Shown piece after piece: positions 12,056 to 23,500 of a stretch of DNA of 64,000 bases. The notes beneath the pieces are model-generated. The model made no database searches, had not been told where the DNA came from, and worked only from the letters and a program-made list of their open reading frames with translations. Both the position numbers and the translations under genes were made by a program. Numbering within the stretch: the first letter of the stretch is position 1; each line of letters begins with the position of its first letter. The DNA is from Calliphora vicina (taxonomy: Eukaryota; Arthropoda; Insecta; Diptera; Calliphoridae). The stretch lies in assembly GCF_958450345.1 (NCBI RefSeq), contig NC_088780.1:61043533-61107532 (forward strand), written 5' to 3'.

Positions 12056-12688
12056 TTATACCCTTCAGCTTCGTGAGAAGGGTATATATAAGTTTGTCAT
12101 TCCGTTTGTAATTTCTACATTTTTCATTTCCGACCCTATAAAGTATATATATTCTGGATCCTTATAGATAGCGGAGTCGATTAAGCCATGTCCGTCTGTC
12201 TGTCTGTCTGTCTGTCCGTCTGTCTGTCTGTTGAAATCAATTTTCTGAAGGCCCCAGATATCTCCGGGATCCAAATCTTCAACAATTCTGTCAGACATAC
12301 TTTCGAGAATTTTGCTATTTAAAATCAGCAAAATCCGTCCATAAATAACGGAGATATGAGCAAAAATCCGAGACAACCTCTGAAAATTTCATCAAAAAAC
12401 ACATGTATTGCATGCTTTGACAAAAAAACAACAAAACTTATGTTTGGATGTGCAAGCTTTGTGTATTTGGTTTTTTTTTGTGTTTTGTTTCTTTTAGCGT
12501 TGTTGTTGTTTTTTATACAACTAAAGTTTAGTTTGGTTGTGTGTTGGTTTTTTTGACAAAAAAACAACAAATCGTATGTTTGGGTGTGCATGCTTTGCGT
12601 TTTTTTGTTTTTTTTGTGTTTTGTTTCTTTTGGCGTTGTGGTTGTTTTTTATACAATTAAACGTATGTTTGGATGTGTGTTGGTTTCA
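12056..12688 (+). mobile_element. DINE-1/mini-me-type element, truncated copy
   Basis: It starts with the foldback TATACCCTTCAGC...AGAAGGGTATA, then carries the conserved fly DINE core (CCGACCCTATAAAGTATATA, GGAGTCGATTAAGCC) and a short GTCT/GTCC run at 12191-12232. About 1.5 units of the GTTTGGTTGTGTGTTGG repeat follow. The 3' end (hairpin plus CTTACTTG) is missing and sequence unlike the other copies begins near 12689. DINE elements are known as non-autonomous Helentrons, mobilised in trans. Reading frames across it are artefacts of simple sequence. Confidence 0.85.
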
Positions 12689-13073
12689 GTGTTGCCACAA
12701 CCTCAAAATATTTGTAACCAAGTTTGATTAAAAAAATAACCAAAATGTTAAAAAAGTAACCAAAAAAAAAAATATTGCAAACGTCTTTTTAACTTTTTTT
12801 AAAAAAAAATATGAACAGAAAGAAGTATGAAATTAAATTTTTTTTTTAATACATTTTACACAGGTTTTTATACTTCAAGTTAAATTTTATGTCAAGATTT
12901 CAACATTTAAAATGTTATGAAAATAAATTCATAATAGCAAAATATTCTGAAAAATCGACAGAAATATTTTTTAATTATTTTTTTTTAAATATTTAAAATT
13001 TTTTTCCAGTTCCATGCCTTTTTTGATATTTTTTTATTTTACACAATTATTTTTACTGAATGTAAATCTTTTA
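12689..13073. other. Low-complexity DNA beginning with a hAT-like CAGTGTTGCCA end
   Basis: CAGTGTTGCCACAACC resembles the terminus of the hAT MITE at 25789-26143 (reverse complement of its right end), but no matching right end is found. The rest is A/T runs. It may be a truncated hAT MITE that cut off the first DINE copy. Confidence 0.35.
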
Positions 13074-13208
13074 TTATACCCTTCAGCTTCGTGAGAAGGG
13101 TATATATAAGTTTGTCATTCCGTTTGTAATTTCTACATTTTTCATTTCCGACCCTATAAAGTATATATATTCTGGATCCTTATAGATAGCGGAGTCGATT
13201 AAGCCATG

Positions 13209-13211
13209 TCC

Positions 13212-13297
<86 letters not shown>

Positions 13298-13313
13298 CTG
13301 TCTGTCTGTCTGT
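13209..13313 (+). repeat. (GTCT)n microsatellite in the DINE
   Basis: About 26 GTCT units with two GTCC variants. The other DINE copies carry far fewer (about ten at 12191-12232, about nine inverted at 30448-30492, and only two at 34743), so this copy has expanded. Confidence 0.92.
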
Positions 13314-13499
13314 TGAAATCAATTTTCTGAAGGCCCCAGATATCTCCGGGATCCAAATCTTCAACAATTCTGTCAGACATACTTTCGAGAATTTTGCTAT
13401 TTAAAATCAGCAAAATCCGTCCATAAATAACGGAGATATGAGCAAAAATCCGAGACAACCTCTGAAAATTTCATCAAAAAACACAATGTATTGCATGCT

Positions 13500-13910
13500 T
13501 TGACAAAAAAACAACAAAACGTATGGTTGAATGTGCAAGCTTTGCGTACTTTGTTTTTTTTTGTGTTTTGTTTCTTTTGGCGTTGTTGTTGTTTTTTATA
13601 CAACTAAACGTTTGTTTGGTTGTGTATTGGTTTTTTTGACAAAAAAACAACAAAACGTATGGTTGAATGTGCAAGCTTTGCGTATTTTGTTTTTTTTGTG
13701 TTTTGTTTCTTTTGGCGTTGTTGTTGTTTTTTATACAACTAAACGTTTGTTTGGTTGTGTGTTGGTTTTTTTGACAAAAAATCAACAAATCGTATGTCTG
13801 AATGTGCATGCTTTGCGTATTTTGTTTTTCTTTTGTGTTTTGTTTCTTTTGGCGTTGTTGTTGTTTTTTATACAATTAAACGTATGTTTGGATGTGTGTT
13901 GGTTTCATTG
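13500..13910 (+). repeat. ~135-bp tandem repeats inside the DINE
   Basis: Three consecutive units each begin near GACAAAAAAACAACAAA and run through TGCAAGCTTTGCGTA, TTGGCGTTGTTGTTG and TTGGTTGTGTNTTGG. They generate the long hydrophobic-looking frames in this stretch, which are not genes. Confidence 0.85.
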
Positions 13911-14091
13911 CCTTGCGTATTTTGTTTTTTCTTTTGGTGTTCTGTTTCGTTTGGCGTTGTTGTTGTTTTTTGTGTTCTTGATAAATTTAGGATACCTATA
14001 TACTAATTATAAAAAATAATAATGCATCCACAACATAGGTGAAGGGTATATAAGATTCGGCATAGCCGAATATAGCACTCTTACTTGTTTT

Positions 14092-14758
14092 TTATATATT
14101 CTTAACAAAAACAATACTTATAACTTACAAATATATCATAAACTGCATGACATTTTAAAGCATAAACAATTTTAAATCCGTTAAAAAATTAAAATCGGAC
14201 AAAAACTGACTGAGTTACTGGTCCGATAAGTTGACGAACATCACTTAAAACGTTGTTTTAGAATAACTTATGAATTTGGGAGATTTCTGAAATTTTTTGA
14301 CACGATTTGGAATGTACTCAACAAGACCTATAAACCACGCTTTGTCGGTTTCCAAGTTTTTTCTCACTCAAGCACCGTGTAATACATATATATACAGTGA
14401 GCCTAAAAAGTGAGTATACACCTAAAAATATTTGATTTTTTTTAAAATTTATTCATCGATTCAAATTTGAATGTTTAATGAGTTGACAAATATTCGCTTG
14501 TGAAAAAAAAAAGATTTAAGTCGGACTATAATGATTTTCATGATCCTAAAAACATCAAAAAATTCGGGGGTGTTTACTCACTTTTGAGGCTGTGTGTATG
14601 TTGATTACAATGGATAAAATTATATTTTAATAAAAATTATTTACACAAAACCAAAATTAACATTTTCTCTCTAATTTTTTTAATGTCCAGTTTTTTTTGA
14701 TTTGTCCAGCTTTTTAGACCCCAATGTCCAGCTTTTTGCAAATCTAAATCTGGCAACC
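14092..14758. other. AT-rich, no gene seen
   Basis: Non-coding. It ends with TCTGGCAACCCTACATAG, which supplies the target of the hAT element that follows. Confidence 0.5.
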
Positions 14759-14766
14759 CTACATAG

Positions 14767-16481
14767 TAAAGTTGTGTAGCTCATGAATGACCTAGTTCAA
14801 TTGAACTATTCACTCAACTGAGCGAAGTGAATCATTCATTATACTGAGCGTTTTCAACTGAGCGGTTTTGTTTTATGCTCATGTTTCTTTGAGTACTCAT
14901 GAAAGAGCTGCACAAGCACATTCATTTATCATCTTCAATGTTTCACATGTTTCACTTTACTCGTCAATTCTGTAACATTCTTTCGCTCACTGACATTGAA
15001 AAGTGAGTGAGTATTGTGTCCTACAAAAATAAAACGATCATTCGAATGTAGGTTTGTTATGTATGTATATGATCGTATGCTGCCGCGAATATATTTTTGC
15101 TTTAATATGATACAACGTTTGTATGAACTGTTTCAAGAATTATTAGAGTTATTCCAATTGTTTTTGTTTTCATGAATTTTTATATGTGTGCTATTGAATG
15201 AGTGTGAATTTATTTATTGCATGGTGATCAGGCCTGCCAGATTTGCCGATTTATCGGCATTTTGGCGATTTTATACCTTAAAAATAGCAAAGTGCCGATT
15301 TTGCGATTTTTGCTCCAAAAATGTCGATTTTTTACTTAATTCTAAAAATTTGGTTACTTTATATATTTTGATTATTTTGGCAACTCTAAATACTTCAACA
15401 AAACTATTTGCAAAATATGTGTTATTTTGTTAGAGAGTGAAAAGGATGGGTATATAATCATTTAGAATTAGAGTTCTTTAAATTTACTTTACTACTTTTA
15501 TGCTTTAAAAATATCCAACTATCAAGAATAAAGGAAGCAAAACAAAACAAAAATGTGAAAAACCTAACGGTTCTTTTCAACATTTTTCATGTGAAGATAT
15601 ATTCAGTGATAAAATCTTGTGTTTTTGAATTTTAAGGACATTTTTGATAATTTTGAAATTAATTTGCCAACGTTTTGGAAAACAGTGCGTGGACAAAAGC
15701 GTGGCGATAAAACACCTGCTTTCCCATTGTTAGACAATTTTATTCAACAATTAATGATACTGCCGCATTCTTCTGCTAATGTTGAACGTATTTTTAGTCA
15801 GGTTAATCTTAATAAAACTAAATTTCGATGTTCCCTTGTAACTATTTTAGTAAAAACAATACATTAGATTGGAGATCATTTTATTAAATATTATTTCATA
15901 CAAATAATGTTATGTACATATACATATGTTCGTCATAAAACTATTTTTTAAAAATATGAGTTTTCAAAATAACTGAGTAAAGCATTAAAAGACAATCTAA
16001 ATTTTTTGTCCGATTGGTAATTGCTTCAAATAAAGCTAATTCCCGTTTAAAAACACTTTCAGCTTTTGATTTTAAATGTTTAGGGTTTTCTTTTGCAATA
16101 TTGATTGTATATTCTAATTTGTTTTTAAAATTTTGCTCCGGGAAATCCCGGGAATTCTCGGGCGGGAATATATAAGTTGTAAAGTTACCAATTGATAACT
16201 AACATTATGTAAATAGGAAAACCCCCAAAAAATTGCAACAATATTCATTTTGGTTTAGTTATTGTCACATTTATATTTTGGATCACAATTATCAGATCAT
16301 CAAAATATTTTTTCTTTTTCAAATTCCAGTTAATATCTTGAGTTTTTTGATAATTTTATTATTTTGTGGTAAAAGAAATGGTCATTATACAAGATACTGA
16401 GCTAAAGGAGCGACCTAGTTCATTTCAGTGAGCTGAGCTGAAAAGAGCGGTTACTTCACTGAGCTAATAAACCCAACTCTA
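14767..16481 (+). mobile_element. hAT element with 8-bp target duplication
   Basis: A 1715-bp element flanked by the direct repeat CTACATAG (14759-14766 and 16482-16489). Ends are TAAAGTTGTGTAGCTCATG at the left and the reverse complement of TAGAGTTGGGTTTATTAGC at the right; both keep inner GAGCTC-like and CACTGA motifs. The 8-bp duplication, TAGAGTTGGG-type end and a transposase C-terminus inside all point to hAT. It is internally deleted and defective. Confidence 0.88.
15600..15867 (+). pseudogene. hAT transposase C-terminal fragment
   Basis: The frame from 15619 (82 residues) reads FPLLDNFIQQLMILPHSSAN and VERIFSQVNLNKTKFRCSL, the classic C-terminal dimerisation region of hAT transposases. 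The DDE catalytic core and BED finger are gone, and the C-terminus is cut short by a frame-changing event after RCSLVT. It lies inside the element that carries hAT-type ends at 14767 and 16481, so it is the remnant of that element's own transposase. Confidence 0.85.
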
Positions 16482-16489
16482 CTACATAG

Positions 16490-17061
16490 CACCCATACTA
16501 ATGTTCTCCCGAAATTGGACTTTAACGACTTTTGTATAGGTATCTCCACAAATTTTGGTCCAAATAAGTTTTATATACACTGAATTAATGTCACCTAATT
16601 TCATGGCTATCGGTCCATAATTAGTCATAGCTCCCATATAAGGCCCGCTTCCAAAAATCACTTTAACGCGCATAAATTTCTTAAAAATACAGGTATAAAC
16701 ATAAAATTCAACCGAAATAACTTCCATATAGATATAAATCATACGACCTAATATCATGGCGATCTGTCCATAATTTATATATACTGAATAAATGTCACCT
16801 AATTTTATGATGATCGGTCCATAATTAGTCAAGCTCTCATATAAGGCCCGCTTCTGAAAATCACTTTAACGAGCACAAATTTCTTAAAAATGTTGGCATA
16901 AACAAAAAGTTAAACAAAAATGTACTTCATATGGACATAGATAACACAGATGGTAATCGGTCCATAATAAGGCCCGCTTCCGAAAATCACTTTAACGAAA
17001 ATGTATTGTAGTGTAGGGTATTATATGGTCGTGCTTGACCGAACATACTTTCTTACTTGTT
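16490..17061 (+). mobile_element. DINE-like element, 3' part only
   Basis: Several decayed copies of the phrase ATAGCTCCCATATAAGG with nearby AAATTTCTTAAAAAT, then a small hairpin GGTCGTGCTTGACC and the terminus CTTTCTTACTTGTTT. This is the 3' layout of the DINE subfamily seen in full at 34600-38895. The 5' part is absent and the left limit is the hAT target site. Confidence 0.7.
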
Positions 17062-17294
17062 TTTATCAGCTTATAAATTTTTTATAAGTAGAGCTGATGC
17101 AAAACAAAAAACTTCGCATTTTCATACTAAATGCTATAAAAAATTAAAAGTTCAAATTTAGCTTTAAATTTCTCAATAACTGATCAACCGATTTTAATGA
17201 AATTAAAACTGGAGAAAAATTCAAGAAAATATATGTCCATCAAAAAAAAAATTTATAAAATGTCTCTATGCGTTCAAAAGTTACTGAGTTTTGG

Positions 17295-17535
17295 CCGATG
17301 ATCCTGAGGCACTGTGCGTCCCCCTCTAGAATTGTTCTATGTATTGAAGAAACACGTTGTGTAAAATATTAGGATGATAGGACAACGTTCACTGGTCCGC
17401 AAGCCCGCGAAAGTTTTGAGGTGCATTTACAAGAGGAAAAATGTAATTTTTTCCGTTTTTGTAAAAATTTGGCTATTAAATAATTACTTTTGCAATTTAA
17501 TTTAAAATATTCGAAATTTGTACGTAATTGTAGTT
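17295..17535. repeat. Fragment of the long-arm foldback family
   Basis: TTTTGAGGTGCATTTACAAG and the following ~120 bases match the arm of the element at 55311-57413. No ends are visible here. Confidence 0.55.
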
Positions 17536-17539
17536 CTAT

Positions 17540-17937
17540 CCCAGCAAAAACTTTACTTACTTAGTAAGCCAGCAAGTAATATTGGAGCCAATGCATAACT
17601 ACTTATTATTTGACTGAAACACTACTTAACTTAGTTTGAGAGTTTTAAAAAATTCATGGGCCAAGCTTACTAATGTACTTACAATCAGTTAAGAAATAAG
17701 TAGTAAATTCACAACAATAAAATATTGCCTTGTGTGGGAATCGAAAAGTCACATTATTTGCTTGTGTTTGATAGTCAAGCTGCTAACTCACTGCAAGTTA
17801 ACAATAGTTTTAACATCAACATTTAATGAATATGATATGAACAAAAAAAATGAATGGCTTTGACTGGTGGCGAACCACTAACATCACCAAACACACTAGA
17901 TAAGTACTTATTCTAGTAAATAAAATAATGTGCTGGG
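17540..17937. mobile_element. MITE with CCCAGCA ends
   Basis: 398 bp, starting CCCAGCAAAAACTTTACTTAC and ending GTAAATAAAATAATGTGCTGGG. AT lies on both flanks. A stretch on its minus strand (17720-17790) has a tRNA-like look (GTGAGTTAGCAGC, then CTTTTCGATTCCCAC), perhaps polymerase III boxes. The right end abuts the gypsy relic. Confidence 0.65.
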
Positions 17938-17944
17938 ATTTTTC

Positions 17945-19465
17945 ATGGTTTAGGGCAGCTTAAGAAAGAGTGTAATTTGCAAATTAAAGCAAATTGTCAA
18001 CCGGTAATCGATCCGCCGCGACGTGTACCGTTTAGTCTTCATGAACCTTTAAGGAATGAAATTGAAAGAATGTTTAAATTGAATGTAATTACTGAGGTAA
18101 AAGAACCTACGGATTGGGTAAATTCAATCAACAAAATCCAATGGTAATTTGAGATTGTGCTTAGATCCACGAAATTTAAATAAGGTAATTGTGAGACCTA
18201 GATTTGATTTGCCGACAATAGATGAATGTAAATCTCGAATGAGTGGTTCAAAAATTTTTAGTTTACTAGATGCTAATTCCGGTTTTTGGATGATTCGACT
18301 TGATGATGAATCGTCTAGGTTATGTACCTTTAACACCCCATTTGGGAGATATCGTTTTCTACGTTTGCCATTTGGCATAAGTTCAGCACCTGAGATATTT
18401 CAAGCGGAAATGATAAGACTTTTTGGTGATATATCAGGTTTAGTAATATATATGGATGATTTTTTAATACATGCATCAACTGTAGAGAGGCACAACGAAA
18501 TTTTAAACCAAGTCCTAGAAAGGGGAGAGAAAGTAGGTCTAAAATTTAATAGAACAAAATCAATAATTCTCAAAACTGAAATAAAGTTTATTGGACATAT
18601 TTTTAGTGAGAGGGGTATAAGACCTGATGACAAAAGAATAGAATCGATTTTGGCTATGCCAGTACCGAAGGATAAACGGCAATTACAACGATTTTTGGGA
18701 ATGATCTTTCTAGGATCTTTTATTGACAATTTGTCACATAAGAACAAGCATTTGAGGGATTTTTTGAAAAATGATTCTATCTGGAGGTGGAACAGTGAAC
18801 AACAAATTGAATTTGAGAATTTAAAGAAGGAGATTACGAGAGTTCCGGTTTTAGCGTACTATGATAAAAAGAAGCCTATTACATTATCGGTGGATGCTTC
18901 GAAGTTTGCAGTAGGCGCGGTTATAATGCATGGTGAAAACCCTATAGCGTACGCATCTGCATCTCTGACTGACAGTCAGATGAATTACGCTCAAATTGAA
19001 AAGGCGCTATTCGCTATATTGTTTGGATGCACACGTTTTCATCAATATATTTATGGTAGAAATGTGACTGTTGAAACAGATCACAAACCACTTGTCCCAC
19101 TGTTTAATAAACCTTTATATAATATTCCAACGCGCCTTCAAAGATTCATGTTACGATTGTTATCGTATAATTTAACGGTAGTGTATAAACCGGGCAAGGA
19201 TCTTTTTATTGCCGATACATTGTCTAGGGCACCACTTGGGGGAAAAATTCTGTCTGACTTAGACAAAGACATTGATTTACAATGCAACTCGTTATTGTGC
19301 CAATTGGCACTACCGGAAGATCAAATTGAGAGGATTAAACAGGAAACTGGGAATGATCAAGTTTTTAGGAAAATTTTGGACTATGTGAGAGAAGGTTGGC
19401 CGGTTAATAAGAAACAGGTAGATCTGGTAGTACAACAATTTTATCCAATTAAAGGCCTAATATAA
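17945..19465 (+). pseudogene. Ty3/gypsy pol relic: reverse transcriptase and RNase H
   Basis: Polyprotein part that would copy retrotransposon RNA. From 17945 the frame reads PPRRVPFSLHEPLRNEIERM and ITEVKEPTDWVNSI, then a short deletion with frameshift near 18135. The 438-residue frame continues from 18149 with LCLDPRNLNKVI, DANSGFWMIRL, FGRYRFLRLPFGISSAPEIF and the catalytic YMDD box. The RNase H part has TLSVDASKFAVGAVIMH and TDHKPL. The layout is that of gypsy elements of the Mag/K02A2.6-like group. Gag and protease are absent, and the frame ends at 19463 just before a small deletion into the integrase. No LTR was found beside it. Confidence 0.9.
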
Positions 19466-19467
19466 AT

Positions 19468-20260
19468 AATGATATTTATAATATGGTATACAATTGTAGC
19501 ATTTGTTTGAAGTACAGAAATGCTAATCCTAAAGAGGATTTGAAAAGTCATGATATTTATAACATACCTTGGTACAAGGTTGGATGTGATTTATTTGCGG
19601 ATGATCTTGCGGAAAGATCCATTAAAACAATTAAGAATATATTATATAAATGCAAGGATTCGGGTACTGATCCATATATAGCATCGAAAAATGGTATCCC
19701 AAGTCCTTCTGAATTGCTAATGAGCAGGAAATTACGTACGAAATTGCCTTCATTTTCGAATGATTTAAGGCCAAAATTAGTAAATTCGAAAGCGGTAAAC
19801 GAACAAATTAGACGTAACCAGTTGAAGGCCTCTCAGAATTACAATAAGAACTCAATTAATCTGAAACCAATTGAAGTTGATGAGAAAATTTATTTTAAGA
19901 AAAATCCAACATCAGTATGGTTCAGAGGTAAAATCATTGAAATATGTAAGGAGCCTAGATCGTTTTTGGTAAGGGATGAAAATGGTGTGGTTTATAAAAA
20001 CAGGCAGCACATAATAAAAATAGGTCGGAAATTGGAAAATTTGGAAAGAGGTCGGAGTTCTAGTAATGATGAGAATGTTTATTATGATTTTGATGTAGGG
20101 TGTGAAAACATAAACAATAACTTAGAGATGAATAATGAAAATGTAAACGATAATGTTAGTGCAAATCGTAGTAATGAAAATGTTAATATTGATAACTATG
20201 AAAATGTAAACGATAATGTTAATACTAATGGGAACCATAACGATATGTATACATCAAAAT
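19468..20260 (+). pseudogene. Ty3/gypsy integrase relic, catalytic core deleted
   Basis: It follows the RT/RNase H relic after a small deletion. It keeps the end of the zinc-binding domain (VYNCSICLKYR), then jumps from WYKVGCDLF to ADDLAERSIKTIKN. The ~100-residue DDE catalytic core between these points is therefore missing while the frame stays open. Downstream come SPSELLMSRKLRTKLPS, a chromatin/DNA-binding-like C-terminal region (VWFRGKIIEI) and an Asn-rich tail. The listed frame runs on into the GC-rich repeat at 20262; residues after about TSKYG are not integrase. Confidence 0.87.
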
Positions 20261-20261
20261 A

Positions 20262-20690
20262 TGGCCGGCATTTGGCTGGACGCAAAGGTTTTCTCCTCTT
20301 GGGTGTATCAAAAACTGGCTTCGCTCTGAAAAGTTTTTTGCATTGCCGGCCTTCGGCCGGACGCTAAGATTTTCTCCTCCGGGGTGTATCAAAATCTGAC
20401 TTCGCTCAGAAAAGATTTCTTTCATTGCAGAAAGGTTTTATAATATTTCAGAAAGCCGATTTTAATTTCGCACCAGATTAAGAAATCGTTGCAACCTGAC
20501 AAAAGGCCGACGATGTAAAAAGAATCTTTTCTGAGCGAAGCCAGTTTTTGATACACCACAGAGGAGAATACCTTAGCGCCCGGCCAAAGGCCGGCAATGC
20601 AAAAAACTTTTCTGAGCGAAGCCAGTTTTTGATACACCCCAGAGAATAAAATCTTAGCGCCCGGCCGAAGGCCGTCAATGCAAAACAAAT
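20262..20690. repeat. GC-rich foldback repeat, copy 1
   Basis: Roughly 85-bp monomers carrying TTTTCTGAGCGAAGCCAG, TTTTTGATACACCCC, CAGAGGAGAA and GCCCGGCCGAAGGCCG. Two lie on the minus strand (20265-20430) and two or more on the plus strand (20510-20690), around a unique-looking centre. It stands out from its AT-rich surroundings. A second copy lies at 52006-52320. No coding capacity; family unknown to me. Confidence 0.85.
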
Positions 20691-22080
20691 TTCAATCGAA
20701 TAATGATCGTTCGATTAATCAAATAATTTCTATCGAATAACGAATAATTCGAACAATTTTATGTAGAATAATCGAATAAAACGAATAAATATACATACAT
20801 ATATATTTAAATTTATTAAATTGCTTAAAATTTTTCAAATTCCAAATTTAAGTAATAATGACTTACAAAAATTGTAGGGAGTCAGTCCTTCGATCACTGT
20901 AGATAGCTCCTTCTATAAAAATTACTGCAAGAAGTTACTATTCCAAAAACAAGTCTTTCAAAATATTTAATTTAGGACTTGTACCAATGAAAATAAAAGG
21001 TATGGCATAAAATATTTGTAAAAAAAGCCTGAATGATTTTCGAATACATTTCGAAACAGAAATTTTAGCGTCTAAATGTGAACATATGCTGACGAAATAA
21101 TAACAGAATCGCAATTAATAATCAAAATATTAACTTAGATTAAAGTGGTGTTGAAAGTGATGGCGGTGTGATGTTGAAACGGTAGTCAAAAATGATATTG
21201 AGGATGACATTTATAAAGATTAAGTTGAAATATACGAAGGACATGATCTTATAAAATATATATAAGTGATTAAATTGTGAGTGTTGCAAAATATTTAATA
21301 AATCTAATGATAAACACAAAATATTGCAAACTTTTGTTGGAAGAAAAACATGGAGTTCGTCTTATACAGGATGTTAAACATCGTTGAACATCTTTGTCGA
21401 ACATGGTAATAAACTTTTTGCGCATTTATAAATGTGTCAATCATGCACTGTTTGACTTCAAATTAGCCACGTTCAATGACAATGATATCAAACTTTGGAC
21501 AGATTTGTGTAACTCCCAAAGAGCACTTGATTAAGCAAATATACGGCAACGTTGATAGAGCTTGAGGGTATAATACAATTTGTTATAAATAATTTAGAAA
21601 AAGTGAATTATTCATTTACTAAAGAATTAGTTACTCATTTTAAAACCCAGATTAATGAACGACATAAACAAGTTCTTAGTACGTTTATATTGTACTTGAC
21701 TTCAGGATCATGTCCAACTAGGTCAATGTTTTAAAGCATTTCTCCAAAACGGAAACTAAAGAGTTTGCTAGTCAATTGTTATGTAGATTGTTCGGGAGGA
21801 AATCTGATCAGAATATTTCTGATGAAAATTTAATGATGGCCTTTGTTTTCGAATGATATTTTACATTATCAATTCTTGAATTGTTAACTTTAACGTTATA
21901 TTTTGTTTTTCTTTAACAATAATATATTAAAAAACCTACATCAAAAATCCATTCCTTACTTTTAGAAAACTTGAAATTATTCGAATATGTATGTCGATTA
22001 ATTTTAAACGTGTGATCGAATTATTCAAGCAAGTTAAAATCTCTTATTCGTTTTATTCGAATAAGAGAAAAATCGAAAAG
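20691..22080 (+). mobile_element. hAT relic
   Basis: Both edges are rich in ATTCGAATAA-type sequence (TAATCGAATAAAACGAAT near 20770, TATTCGTTTTATTCGAATA near 22045), which looks like subterminal inverted repeats. The middle encodes a hAT transposase relic. Exact ends and target duplication could not be fixed. Confidence 0.6.
21325..21734 (+). pseudogene. hAT transposase fragment
   Basis: Reading across several frameshifts gives GVRLIQDVKHR, VINFLRIYKCVNHALFDFKL, FNDNDIKLWTDLCNSQRA and then the open frame from 21552. That frame contains LEGIIQFVINNLEKVNYSF and INERHKQVLSTFILYLTSG. This order resembles the helical insertion region of hAT transposases (trap/dimer region of the ZBED-like group). 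Catalytic DDE residues are not identifiable. Old and inactive. Confidence 0.65.
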
Positions 22081-22084
22081 CCAA

Positions 22085-23115
22085 AATTGCGCCAAAAATC
22101 ATTACCAAAGGCATCACAAAACTTTTTTCAAAAAAGCATTCTAAAAAAAATTGGCAATAATCCCCCTTCTTTTCTGATAACCCCCACCAACTCACCAAAC
22201 ATTTTCAAAAAAGATTTCAATCTCTATTATAACAGCACTTTCCACAAATACCATTTTAAAAAAGTTGCCATTAACCCCCCCCCCTCTCTTTTCTTATAAT
22301 AATTATAAAATTAAGCTCTTATGCTTTGGTACAAGTACATAGTTACAAAAATGTTAGTATGTTTCTAGAAAAAAGACACACCTCCGGTATTGGAAACCAT
22401 TTTGTTAAAATCTTAGTTAAACGAATTTTTAAAAAAACAAAAAAAAACACTTTTTCCTTAATGCCTTTTTTTACTTTTTTCAGCTTAAAAACTTTATTTA
22501 AAAATGTAAACTTTCACAACTGTTTTTATATAAACTGAGTGGCTACTAATTGGCATACATTTTTGGCATTTATGTCGTCGAAGTGTTAGGAATTGCACTG
22601 TAATTTTTTTCCAAAAAGCGAATGTTGAACATTTGAATTATTGCCGCAAAAATTGGAAATGGGCACATAATGCAATGATTAAACATTTTCACAAATTTAG
22701 TTATGAGGCTTTGACGATAGCCGATTAGCATATGATTTGGAGCTATGCTTGTACATAACGTAGTAAATGTAACAATGGAGTTACATTTCTATTAATAAGC
22801 GATTGTTTTAATGTGGGAAAGGGCACTGCACACAAATTTTTTACAAAACTATCTGCAGTTTAAAAGAAGAAATTCCATGACCAACAACAAAATGTTATGG
22901 ACAGTTTCCAAAATGCAAGAGAGAACCCTTTTTCATTTTTATTGGATGTGTTCATCCGGTAAGTTATTATAACAGGAAATTATCAAAATTCATTAAAAAA
23001 AAACAATTATTGCCTGAGCTCTACAAGAGTGTTTATCGAATTTGGAATTTTACAAAATAAATTCAGAATTTTGGATCGTCTAGGTATCTTAATATATAGT
23101 TTATTTTCGGATTAT
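22085..23115. other. AT-rich, no gene seen
   Basis: C-runs (CCCCCACC, ACCCCCCCCCC) near 22170-22285 are the only unusual texture. The short frames here look random. Confidence 0.45.
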
Positions 23116-23119
23116 TAGA

Positions 23120-23500
23120 GATGTACTCATTACCACTGCACAGTGGGGCAGAATAAACATTTTTTTGGAAATAAATCTGGCATTTCTAAACGGCTTGTCC
23201 GATATGGATAAAATTTGACGTGGGCGTAGCCATGGAACATTCGAGTTTAAGATATTAAAATGGGCCATACAAATGATCCAGGGGCGGCTATATGGGGGCT
23301 CAAAGTAGGGTACCTTCGACGTGCAATTTTTTTGTTTCCTATCCGATTTCAAAGATTTTTATATTTTTGGAAAGAGCTCGGCTAAGTCTTATCTTTTATA
23401 CTTTTCGAGTTATAGGCATTTCAAAATTTTAATTTTAAAATTTTGCCGTACCTTGGTCCGTTTTTTTAAAAATATGGGTCGTACTTTTGATCGAATGGAC
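23120..23500. repeat. Transib-like end fragment (CACAGTGG family)
   Basis: CACAGTGGGGCAGAATAAAC followed by AATAAATCTGGCATTTC and GTGGGCGTAGCCATGG also occurs at 45985-46200. The CACAGTG start matches the terminal heptamer of Transib-type ends. The right end is not visible. Confidence 0.5.

Larger units (their letters stand above)
13074..14091 (+). mobile_element. DINE-1/mini-me-type element, complete copy
   Basis: Full structure: 5' foldback TATACCCTTCAGC...GAAGGGTATA, the core block, a ~105-bp GTCT microsatellite (13209-13313), three ~135-bp tandem units, then a 3' hairpin TTCGGCATAGCCGAA and the end CTTACTTGTTT. The layout matches Drosophila DINE-1/mini-me elements, described as non-autonomous Helentrons with proto-microsatellites. 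It lacks coding sequence. Confidence 0.9.

Noticed and set aside
13083..13458. Frames with long (RQTD)n or (TDRQ)n runs
   Set aside because: Translation of the GTCT microsatellite.
13531..14019. Long hydrophobic frame (162 residues, Cys/Phe/Val-rich) on plus
   Set aside because: It is read from the T-rich tandem units of a DINE; the repeated CFVSFGVVVVFYTT pattern mirrors the DNA repeat, and the inverse element at 29814 gives the same artefact.
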